From Deltaproteobacteria bacterium (GTDB lineage: Bacteria > Myxococcota > Myxococcia > Myxococcales > Anaeromyxobacteraceae), in contig JACRMN010000011.1 of NCBI GenBank assembly GCA_016214955.1, forward strand, positions 123,897 to 187,896: a DNA stretch of 64,000 nucleotides, read 5' to 3'. Numbering within the stretch: the first letter of the stretch is position 1; every line of letters starts with the position of its first letter. This document shows positions 39,456 through 46,843 of the stretch, piece after piece. The position numbers and the translations under genes were made by a program. The notes under the pieces were generated by a model. That model saw only the letters and a list, made by a program, of their open reading frames with translations, did not search any database and had not been told where the DNA came from.

Positions 39456-40280
39456 CTACCGCGCCGGCTCGGCGGCGACGATGCCGGTGCCGGTGAGCCG
39501 CAGGTCGTTCCCCTGCACGCGCCCGAGGAGGCGCAGGAGCCCGTCGAGGATGGTGACGGGGTGGGGCGGGCAGCCGGGGATGAACAGGTCCACCGGCACG
39601 CCGTCGATGGCGCCCACCGCCCCGTCGCGGCAGACCGGGCTGCCGGCGAAGGGCCCGCCGGAGATGGCGCAGGCGCCCACGGCGATGAGCAGGCGCGGCG
39701 CCGGGGTGGCCTCCCATGTCTTGCGCAGGCCGGTGAGCATGTTCTCCGACACCGGCCCGGTGACCACCACGCCGTCGGCGTGGCGCGGCGAGGCCACGAA
39801 CTGCACGCCGAAGCGGCCCAGGTCGAACTGCACGTTGCCGGTGGCGTTGAGTTCCGCCTCGCAGCCGTTGCAGCCGGCCGCCGAAACCTGGCGCAGCTTG
39901 AGCGAGCGCCCGAAGACCCGCTGCATCTCGGCGCCGAGCGCCTGGGCCAGCAGCGGCACGTCGCCCCGCGCCACCAGCTCCTCCCGGGTCCGCGCCGCGA
40001 GCCGGTAGTCGCGGCCGAAGGCGATGGCGCCCTCGGGGCAGGCCTCCTGGCAGAGTCCGCAGAAGAGGCAGCGGCCCAGGTCGATGGAGAGGTCGCTCGT
40101 CCCGGCGCCCCCCACCGCCTCGGTGGGGCAGACGGCGGCGCACTCGGCGCAGCCCGCCTTGCAGCGGGCGGCGTCGAGCGCCGGCCGGCCGCGGAAGCGC
40201 TCGGGGAAACGGGCCGGCCCGTCGGGGTAGGCGATGGTCTGGCTGCCGAGCCGCAGCCGGGTGCGCAGGATGGAGATCAT
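39456..40280 (-). CDS. Ehr/Hyf-type small subunit: 2x[4Fe-4S] ferredoxin fused to NuoB-like domain
   Basis: Electron-transfer subunit of the membrane complex encoded upstream. Residues about 35-100 hold two ferredoxin clusters (ARCKAGCAECAAVCP and CLFCGLCQEACPEG). The NuoB/HycG-like domain follows with all four ligands of its [4Fe-4S] cluster: CNGCEAELNA, VGACAISGG and PGCPPHPVTI. In Hyf/Hyc complexes these are separate HycF- and HycG-type proteins; here they are one 274-residue chain. ATG at 40280 is about 40 bases after the large-subunit stop. It is the last gene of the seven-gene operon. Confidence 0.88.
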   Translation of the reverse strand: MISILRTRLRLGSQTIAYPDGPARFPERFRGRPALDAARCKAGCAECAAVCPTEAVGGAGTSDLSIDLGRCLFCGLCQEACPEGAIAFGRDYRLAARTREELVARGDVPLLAQALGAEMQRVFGRSLKLRQVSAAGCNGCEAELNATGNVQFDLGRFGVQFVASPRHADGVVVTGPVSENMLTGLRKTWEATPAPRLLIAVGACAISGGPFAGSPVCRDGAVGAIDGVPVDLFIPGCPPHPVTILDGLLRLLGRVQGNDLRLTGTGIVAAEPAR

Positions 40281-40320
40281 CGGCTCGCTCCGTGAGGCCC
40301 CGGCCGCCGCGAGGAGGGAT

Positions 40321-41841
40321 TCATAGGTCGTACCCGCAGTAGGAGAGGTTGAAGCTCTTGTTGCAGAGCGGGAAGTCGCTGATCTGCTCGCCGCGGAGCG
40401 CCAGCTGCAGCCCCATCCAGTTGTGGAAGGAGGGGTCCTTCAGCTTGTAGCGGGCGAAGCGGCCGTCGGCGCCGGTGGTGACGGCGTGCACCAGCTCGCC
40501 GCGCCACCCCTCCACCAGCGACACCGCCAGCCTGCCCGGGCGCGGCGCCGGGCAGGGGGCGCGCACCGGCCCCTCCGGCAGCTGGCGAAGCACCTGCACG
40601 ACGAAGGCGGCGCTGGCCCGGGCCTCGTCGAAGCGGATCCGGGCCCGGGCGTGGACGTCGCCGGCCTCGAGCGTGACCATCGGCAGGGTGGCGCTCGAGT
40701 AGGGCTCGAAGGGGTGGGTCTTGCGGGCGTCGACCTGCAGGCCGCTGGCGCGGCCGGCCGGCCCCAGCAGGCCCAGCGCCTGGGCGGTCTCCTTGGGGAC
40801 CACGCCGGTGCCGTCGACGCGGTTGCGGGAGGAGGGGCTGTCGAAGAAGAGCCCGGCCGCGTCCTCCACCCTGGAGAAGGCCTCCTCCATGCGCCCGGCC
40901 AGGCGGGCCGCGGCGTCGGACGGCAGGTCGAAGCGGACGCCGCCCGGCACCACCAGCCCGCGGCCGAAGCGGTTGCCGCAGATCTCGGCCAGGGCGTTGA
41001 GGAAGTCGGCGCGCAGCGCCCCGCAGTAGCTGGCGGTGGGCAGGAAGCCGATGTCGGTGGCCAGGGCGCCGAGGTCGCCGACGTGGTTGGCGAGCCGCTC
41101 CAGCTCCAGCGCCACCGCCCGCAGCGCGGCGGCGCGGGGCGGCACCTCCACGCCCGCCAGCCCCTCCATGGCGCGGGCGTGGCAGAGGGCGTTGCCCACC
41201 GCGGTGTCGCCGGCGACGGACTCGAGCAGCGAGACGGTGCGCGCCGTCGGGCCGCCCACCAGCATGCCCTCGGCGCCGCGGTGCTGGTAGCCGAGGACGA
41301 TCTCCAGGTGGAAGACGTGCTCGCCGTGGCACTGGAAGCGGAAGTGGCCCGGCTCGATGATGCCGGCGTGCACCGGCCCCACGGCCACCTCGTGCACCTC
41401 CTCCCCCTCCATGGCGAAGAAGGGGTAGCCGCCGGGGATGTCGGCCCGCGGCCCCTCCCGCCCGAAGGCGTCGGGCCCGGCGCCGCCGAGCCGGTGCTCG
41501 AAGCGCACCGGCTTGGGCCACGGATGTCCGCGCGGCACCACCCCGTACTGCTCGGCCAGCTCCCGCTCGAAGAGCTGCACGGCCGGGCACTCGGGGGCGA
41601 GGGAGGGCCACTCCTTCGTCACCGGCGCCGAGAGCAGGCCCAGCGTCCCCTCGCGGTCGTTGGGCAGCACCGCGGTGACGAGGAGCTCCCCTGCCTCCTC
41701 GCGGCCGTAGAGCGCGGCCACCCGGCCGCCGGCGGTGACCACGTCGGCCACCAGCCCCTGGAGGTCGTCGACCGAGAGGCGCGGCACCGCCCGGGCCTCG
41801 ACCGCCTCGCCGTTCTTCACCTGGAGGATGCGCGAGGACAT
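40321..41841 (-). CDS. HycE/HyfG-like large subunit lacking the NiFe cysteines
   Basis: 506 residues: a NuoC-like N-terminal domain (to about 125, ending in FERELAEQYGVVPRGHPWPK) fused to a NuoD/hydrogenase-large domain (HFRFQCHGEHVFHLEIVLGY, HRGAEGML). At the place of the N-terminal CGxCxxxH NiFe motif it reads ESVAGDTAVGN (about residues 205-215), and the C-terminus ends NLSYCGYDL rather than DPCxxC. All of the CxxC pairs for the metal centre are missing, so it is not a hydrogenase; this is the signature of energy-converting-hydrogenase-related (Ehr) complexes. It directly follows the NuoN-like gene (3-base gap). Confidence 0.88.
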   Translation of the reverse strand: MSSRILQVKNGEAVEARAVPRLSVDDLQGLVADVVTAGGRVAALYGREEAGELLVTAVLPNDREGTLGLLSAPVTKEWPSLAPECPAVQLFERELAEQYGVVPRGHPWPKPVRFEHRLGGAGPDAFGREGPRADIPGGYPFFAMEGEEVHEVAVGPVHAGIIEPGHFRFQCHGEHVFHLEIVLGYQHRGAEGMLVGGPTARTVSLLESVAGDTAVGNALCHARAMEGLAGVEVPPRAAALRAVALELERLANHVGDLGALATDIGFLPTASYCGALRADFLNALAEICGNRFGRGLVVPGGVRFDLPSDAAARLAGRMEEAFSRVEDAAGLFFDSPSSRNRVDGTGVVPKETAQALGLLGPAGRASGLQVDARKTHPFEPYSSATLPMVTLEAGDVHARARIRFDEARASAAFVVQVLRQLPEGPVRAPCPAPRPGRLAVSLVEGWRGELVHAVTTGADGRFARYKLKDPSFHNWMGLQLALRGEQISDFPLCNKSFNLSYCGYDL

Positions 41842-41844
41842 GGG

Positions 41845-43272
41845 CTAGCCCCCCACCAGCGACGCCGCGGCGTCGAAGAGCCCCAGGAGCCCGCGGGGCA
41901 CCCACAGGCCGAGGAGCAGCACCAGCGCCATCAGGGCCAGCGGCGGCCCGGCGGTGAGCGGCGAGTCGGCCAGCTCCGGAGGGGCGCGGCCGCCCGGGGC
42001 CTTGCCCTGCACCACCCGCAGGACCGTGGCCCCCATGCCCACGAAGATCACCGAGAGGAAGACGAGGAACAGCCCCGCCGCCCAGAAGTGGCCGCCGCGG
42101 ATGGCCCCGTTGAGGATGCTGAGCTCCGAGAAGAACGGGGCGAAGGGCGGCGAGCCGGTCACCGCCAGGAAGCCGGCCAGGAAGAGCGGGCCGGAGATGG
42201 GCAGCCGCTCGGCGGCGCCGCTCACCTTGTCCACGGTCTTGGCGCCGAAGGCCCGGTGGATGTTGCCGGCCGCCAGGAAGAGCACGCCCTTCACCAGGCC
42301 GTTGGCCACCATGTGGAAGAAGGCGCCCGAGGCGGCGGCGCCGCCCAGCCCCAGGCCCAGCGAGAGGATGCCCATGTGCTCGACGCTGGAGTAGGCCAGC
42401 ATGCGCTTCAGGTCGCGCTGCCCCACCATGAACACCGCCGCCAGCGCCATGGAGAGCAGGCCGATGGCCACCAGGCTGTCGGCGGCGAAGGCCCGCTCGC
42501 CGGCGGCGTTGCAGACGTGCAGCACCCGGACGATGGCCAGGAAGGCCAGGTTGGTGACGCCGCCCGAGAGGATGGCGCCCAGCAGGCCGGGGGCCTCGCC
42601 GTAGGCGTCGGGCTTCCACGAGTGGAGGGGGGCCAGGCCCATCTTGGTGCCGTAGCCCACCAGCAGGAAGACGAAGGCGGCGCGCACCCAGGGGCGCGAG
42701 AGAGACGGGCCGGCGGAGGCCAGGTCGCGCACCAGCAGCGAGTGCGGGCCGCCGGGCCCGGCCGAGGCCAGCGCCAGGAAGAAGGTGCCGAGGAGCGCCA
42801 GCGCGATGCCCAGCGAGCACACGAGCAGGTACTTCCAGGCCGCCTCGAGGGAGAGGGCGTTGTGGTTGAAGTAGATGAGGGGCGCGGTGGTGAGGGTGGT
42901 GATCTCGATGGCCACCCAGAGCAGGCCCAGGTGCTGCGAGATCGCCACCACCGTCATGGCCGAGAGCAGCACCAGCAGGCCGCCGACGAAGACCCGGTTG
43001 TCGCGGTCGGCGCGGCGCGCCAGGTAGCCCTGGGCGTAGACGGCGCAGACGAGGAACAGGGTGCTGGTGGTGCCGAGCACCAGCTTGCCGGGGGCGTCGA
43101 GCAGCAGCCAGCCGGAGAGGGCCGGAGCCGGCGGCTGGATCCAGGTGACCACCACCAGCAGCGCGTGGAGCGAGGCCCCGGCCAGCAGGGCCAGCGGCCG
43201 GCGCCGCTGGTCGGGGAGGGTGAAGGCGAGGGCCGCGAAGAGGAGAGGCGAGAGGGCCAGGAGGAGGAGCAC
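41845..43272 (-). CDS. HyfF/NuoN-like proton-translocating membrane subunit
   Basis: A 475-residue antiporter-like subunit with about 13-14 membrane helices. Channel residues typical of the family are present: WVAIEITTLTTAPLIYFN (Glu), GYGTKMGLAPLHSWKPDAYGEAPGLL (Lys and His), YSSVEHMGI and NGLVKGVLFLAAGNIHRAFG (Lys). This arrangement matches HyfF/MrpD-type proteins rather than the longer NuoL. It lies between the HyfE- and HyfG-like genes, with 3-base gaps on both sides. Confidence 0.88.
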   Translation of the reverse strand: MLLLLALSPLLFAALAFTLPDQRRRPLALLAGASLHALLVVVTWIQPPAPALSGWLLLDAPGKLVLGTTSTLFLVCAVYAQGYLARRADRDNRVFVGGLLVLLSAMTVVAISQHLGLLWVAIEITTLTTAPLIYFNHNALSLEAAWKYLLVCSLGIALALLGTFFLALASAGPGGPHSLLVRDLASAGPSLSRPWVRAAFVFLLVGYGTKMGLAPLHSWKPDAYGEAPGLLGAILSGGVTNLAFLAIVRVLHVCNAAGERAFAADSLVAIGLLSMALAAVFMVGQRDLKRMLAYSSVEHMGILSLGLGLGGAAASGAFFHMVANGLVKGVLFLAAGNIHRAFGAKTVDKVSGAAERLPISGPLFLAGFLAVTGSPPFAPFFSELSILNGAIRGGHFWAAGLFLVFLSVIFVGMGATVLRVVQGKAPGGRAPPELADSPLTAGPPLALMALVLLLGLWVPRGLLGLFDAAASLVGG

Positions 43273-43275
43273 GCG

Positions 43276-43923
43276 TCAGTCCTTCAGGGCCGAGAGCTTG
43301 GCGGTGTCGAGCGAGGCGAACTCGCGGTTGATGTGGAACATGACGATGCCCATGACGAAGACGGCGGCGAAGAGGTCGAGGAGCACGCCGGCCTCCACCA
43401 TCACCGGCATGAAGTCGCTGAGGAGGACGCCGAAGACGAAGACCCCGTTCTCCAGCACCAGGAAGCCCAGCACCTGGGCCACCGCCTTGCGACGCGAGAC
43501 CACCAGCAGGAGGCCGGTCCAGACGGTGGCCAGCGAGGTGGGCACCAGCAGCGGGTGCTTCTCGGGCGTGGGCAGCGGCAGGCCGCCGGAGAACGCGAAG
43601 GCCAGCGCCACCCCCACCGCCCCCAGCACCATCGAGGGCACGAAGCCGACGATGGGCTCCACCTCGCGCCGCACGGCGGCCTCGCGGATGGCCCAGCCCA
43701 TCATCAGCGGGATGGCGATGCCCTTCACCAGGAGCGCGCCCAGCGCCAGGGCCACGACGTGGGCGGTCTGGTGCTCGCCGGTGGCCAGCAGCACCGGCAG
43801 GAGCGAGAGCAGCGCCCCCTGCGCCGCCACCGCCCGGATGGCGGCGCCCAGGCGCGAGGAGGCCAGCGCGAAGAAGTCGATGACCACCACCAGGATGAAG
43901 ACGGTATCGGTCCAGCGGGACAT
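43276..43923 (-). CDS. HyfE-like membrane subunit
   Basis: A 215-residue, very hydrophobic protein with about six helices (VFILVVVIDFFALASSRLG, ALLSLLPVLLATG, MVLGAVGVALAFAFSGGL, LLDLFAAVFVMGIVMFHINR). It corresponds to HyfE, which combines features of NuoK and NuoJ-type small subunits. ATG at 43923 is given; GTG at 43932 overlaps the upstream stop as GTGA and is an equally good start nine bases earlier. Fifth-last gene of the complex operon. Confidence 0.8.
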   Translation of the reverse strand: MSRWTDTVFILVVVIDFFALASSRLGAAIRAVAAQGALLSLLPVLLATGEHQTAHVVALALGALLVKGIAIPLMMGWAIREAAVRREVEPIVGFVPSMVLGAVGVALAFAFSGGLPLPTPEKHPLLVPTSLATVWTGLLLVVSRRKAVAQVLGFLVLENGVFVFGVLLSDFMPVMVEAGVLLDLFAAVFVMGIVMFHINREFASLDTAKLSALKD

Positions 43924-43928
43924 GGCAT

Positions 43929-44837
43929 TCACCGGAGCAGGAGGACGAGGGCGAAGACCGAGAGCACCGAGGCGCCCACCAGCATCTGCGGCACCCGGGA
44001 GAGGCGGAGGCGGGCCATCACCGACTCGACGGTGCCCACCACCACCGCGAAGACCAGCATGCCGCCCAGGAAGGCCAGCAGCGCCGCCCAGGGGCTGTCG
44101 AAGTGGAAGCCCAGCGCCAGCCGCACCACCAGGGCCCCGAAGAGGAAGAGCTTGAGCGCCGCGCCGTAGAGGATGAAGGCGAAGTCGGGGCCGGAGTGAT
44201 CGAGCACCATCACCTCGTGGATCATGGTGAGCTCGAGGTGGGTGTTGGGGTCGTCCACCGGGATGCGGGCGTTCTCGGCCAGCGCCACCACGAAGAGCGC
44301 CAGCGCGGTGAGCAGCAGCGCCGGGCCGGAGGTGGACCAGGCGCTGCCCAGCCCCTCGCCCAGCATCTGCGAGAGCGAGAGGGCGCCGGTGGCCCGGGCC
44401 AGCACCACCAGGCACAGGAACAGCGCCGGCTCGGCCAGGGAGGCGAAGCTCACCTCGCGAGCCGCGCCCATGCCCTCGAAGGCGGAGCCGGTGTCGAGGG
44501 CGGCCAGCGCCGTGAAGAAGCGGGCCAGGCCCAGCAGGTAGGCGAAGAGGACGAAGTCGCCGCTGAAGGAGAGCATCGCCGGGGCGCCGCCGAAGGAGAG
44601 CAGCAGGCCGGCGGTGGCCACCGCTGCCAGGCCCACCACCGGGCCGGCGCGGAACACCCAGGTGGTGGTGGTGCTGTAGACCGCCCCCTTGTGCAGGAGC
44701 CGCCACAGGTCGAAGTAGGGCTGCAGCAGCGGCTGGCCGGTGCGGCCGGCCACGCGGGCCTTGACCCGGTTGATCACGCCGAGCAGGAACGGCGGCAGCG
44801 AGAGGAAGAGCAGGAGCTGGATGGCGGAGAGGAGCAT
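43929..44837 (-). CDS. HyfC/NuoH-like membrane-anchor subunit
   Basis: A 302-residue protein with about eight helices, homologous to NuoH/HyfC/EchB, the subunit that joins the hydrophilic arm to the membrane. Seen: INRVKARVAGRTGQPLLQPY near the N-terminus, GAVYSTTTTWVFRAGP, LDTGSAFEGMGAAREVSFAS, and the acidic loop ENARIPVDDPNTHLELTMIH characteristic of the family. ATG at 44837 is given; GTG at 44846 overlaps the upstream stop as GTGA, the same arrangement as in the next gene. Confidence 0.9.
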   Translation of the reverse strand: MLLSAIQLLLFLSLPPFLLGVINRVKARVAGRTGQPLLQPYFDLWRLLHKGAVYSTTTTWVFRAGPVVGLAAVATAGLLLSFGGAPAMLSFSGDFVLFAYLLGLARFFTALAALDTGSAFEGMGAAREVSFASLAEPALFLCLVVLARATGALSLSQMLGEGLGSAWSTSGPALLLTALALFVVALAENARIPVDDPNTHLELTMIHEVMVLDHSGPDFAFILYGAALKLFLFGALVVRLALGFHFDSPWAALLAFLGGMLVFAVVVGTVESVMARLRLSRVPQMLVGASVLSVFALVLLLR

Positions 44838-44842
44838 GCCGT

Positions 44843-46843
44843 TCACCCGGAGGCGTAGAGCCAGGCCAGCAGGCCGATGAGGCCGCAGAGGAGGAGCAGC
44901 GCCTGGAACTGCACCCGGCCGCCCACCAGGGCGGCGCGGGAGAAGCCGGCCAGGCGGGCCAGCGAGCCCAGGGCCGGGAGGATGCCGACGTCGAGGACGG
45001 TGTCCGGCACCGAGGAGGAGAAGGCGGCGCGCCGCGGGAAGAGGCCGGCGGGAGGGATCACCCGGGCGCGCGGGAAGAAGACCCAGCCGAAGCGAATGAC
45101 GAGTGCCTCGGCCAGCGAGGAGCCGGTGTACTGCATCCGCGGGGTGGGGGCGGTGAAGCCGCAGCCCCAGGTCTCGGCGGCCGGCTGCCGCGCGCCCAGG
45201 CTGCGCCGGCGCCAGAGCACCAGCACCGCCACCAGGAGGAGCAGCACCGCCGCCACCGCGCTGAGCCGCGCCGCCGAGCGCGCCGCCTCGGCCGCCGGTG
45301 CCGCCAGCGCCGCCTCCGGCAGGCGTGCCCACTGGGCCGCGGCCCGGGTCAGGGAGGGGATGACCAGCGCCGGGAGCAGGCCGATGGCGAAGCAGACGGC
45401 GGCCAGCGCCGCCATGGGCGCCAGCATGCTGGGCGGAGGCTCGTGCCCCAGCGCGGCGTGGGGCGAGCGGCCGTTGCCCAGGAAGACCGCCCCCACCACC
45501 TTGGCGAAGCAGGCCGCCGCCAGGCCGCCGATGAGCGCCAGCACCGGTACGCCCAGCGCCGCGGCGTGCGGGTGGGGCAGGGCGCCGAGGTCGAAGGCGG
45601 TGCGCACCGAGGCGAGCGCCACCAGCCACTCGGAGACGAAGCCGTTGAGGGGCGGCAGGCCGCTGATGGCGGCGGCGCCCACCAGGAAGAGCGCGGCGGT
45701 GCGGGGCATGGCGCGGGCCAGGCCGCCCAGGTGATCGAGGTCGCGGGTCTGCGTGGCGTGGACCACGGCGCCGGCGCCGAGGAAGAGGAGCGCCTTGAAG
45801 GTGGCGTGGTTCACGGTGTGGAGCACGGCGCCGGACAGGCCCAGGAGCACCAGCGCGCCGTCGCCCCGGGCCCGCCCGAGCAGCGCCAGGCCCGCGCCCA
45901 TGGCGATGATCCCCACGTTCTCCACCGAGTGGTAGGCGAGGAGCCGCTTGAGGTCGTGCTGCGCCAGCGCGAAGGCCACGCCCAGCACGCCCGAGACCGC
46001 ACCGACGGTGAAGAGCGCCATGCCCCAGGAGGCCGGCGGCGCCTCGAAGAAGCCGGTGACCCGCAGGAGGCCGTAGACGCCGGTCTTGAGCAGCACGCCC
46101 GACATCAGCGCCGAGACGTGGCTGGGCGCGGCGGCGTGGGCGCCGGGCAGCCAGAAGTGGAGCGGCATGAGGCCGGCCTTGAGGCCGAAGCCGCCCAGCG
46201 CCAGGCCGAAGAGCCACGGGGCCGCCGGGGTCGTGGCCGCCAGCCCGGCCATGCGGGCGAAGTCCCAGGAGCCGGCCTCGCGGGCCAGGAGCACGAAGAG
46301 GGCGAAGAGGGCCAGGTTCCCCACGTGCGCCGAGGCCAGGTAGACGAAGGCCGCCCGCTGCGCCTCCGGCTCCTCGTGGTCGGTGAGCACCAGCAGGAAG
46401 GCGGCCAGCGCCATCACCTCCCAGGCCAGCAGGAAGAGGATGGCGTTGGCGGCCATGCACACCAGCGCCATCGAGCCGGTGACGAGGCCGAACCAGATCT
46501 GGAGCCGCACCGCCCGGGCGCCGTGCCGGGCCTGCGGGAAGTAGCCCAGGCCGTAGACGGCGCCCGCCGCCGGGACGCCGAGCACCGGGAAGAGGAACAG
46601 GGCGGAGAGGGCGTCGAGCCGGACGGCGAAGCGGGCGAAGGGGGCCTGCCAGCCGACGTCGAGCGACGGCGGCACAGGCGAGGCCAGCGCCATCCCGGCG
46701 CCGGCCATGCCCAGGAGCGCGCCGAGGACCAGCGCGCCGGCGGCCAGCCGCTGGGCCCGATCCGGCTGCCGGCGGAAGGCGACGGACAGCGCCCCGCTCG
46801 AGGCGGTGAGGAGGACCGCCGCGATGGCGAGGGCCAGGCTCAT
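44843..46843 (-). CDS. HyfB/NuoL-like antiporter subunit, copy 1
   Basis: A 666-residue polytopic protein of the NuoL/HyfB family. Proton-channel motifs: LLAWEVMALAAFLLV (Glu), GLKAGLMPLHFWLPGAHAAA (Lys), AYHSVENVGIIAMG, and HATFKALLFLGAGAVVHATQ (Lys), followed by SGLPPLNGFVSEWLV. The C-terminal part carries WGCGFTAPTPRMQYTGSSLA, a segment found in HyfB-type but not NuoL proteins. ATG at 46843 overlaps the stop of the preceding homologue (ATGA). Confidence 0.9.
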   Translation of the reverse strand: MSLALAIAAVLLTASSGALSVAFRRQPDRAQRLAAGALVLGALLGMAGAGMALASPVPPSLDVGWQAPFARFAVRLDALSALFLFPVLGVPAAGAVYGLGYFPQARHGARAVRLQIWFGLVTGSMALVCMAANAILFLLAWEVMALAAFLLVLTDHEEPEAQRAAFVYLASAHVGNLALFALFVLLAREAGSWDFARMAGLAATTPAAPWLFGLALGGFGLKAGLMPLHFWLPGAHAAAPSHVSALMSGVLLKTGVYGLLRVTGFFEAPPASWGMALFTVGAVSGVLGVAFALAQHDLKRLLAYHSVENVGIIAMGAGLALLGRARGDGALVLLGLSGAVLHTVNHATFKALLFLGAGAVVHATQTRDLDHLGGLARAMPRTAALFLVGAAAISGLPPLNGFVSEWLVALASVRTAFDLGALPHPHAAALGVPVLALIGGLAAACFAKVVGAVFLGNGRSPHAALGHEPPPSMLAPMAALAAVCFAIGLLPALVIPSLTRAAAQWARLPEAALAAPAAEAARSAARLSAVAAVLLLLVAVLVLWRRRSLGARQPAAETWGCGFTAPTPRMQYTGSSLAEALVIRFGWVFFPRARVIPPAGLFPRRAAFSSSVPDTVLDVGILPALGSLARLAGFSRAALVGGRVQFQALLLLCGLIGLLAWLYASG

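Noticed and set aside
40321-41841. Active [NiFe] hydrogenase large subunit
   Set aside because: The metal-binding CxxC pairs are replaced (ESVAGDTAVGN and a C-terminal NLSYCGYDL), so it is called an Ehr-like subunit instead.
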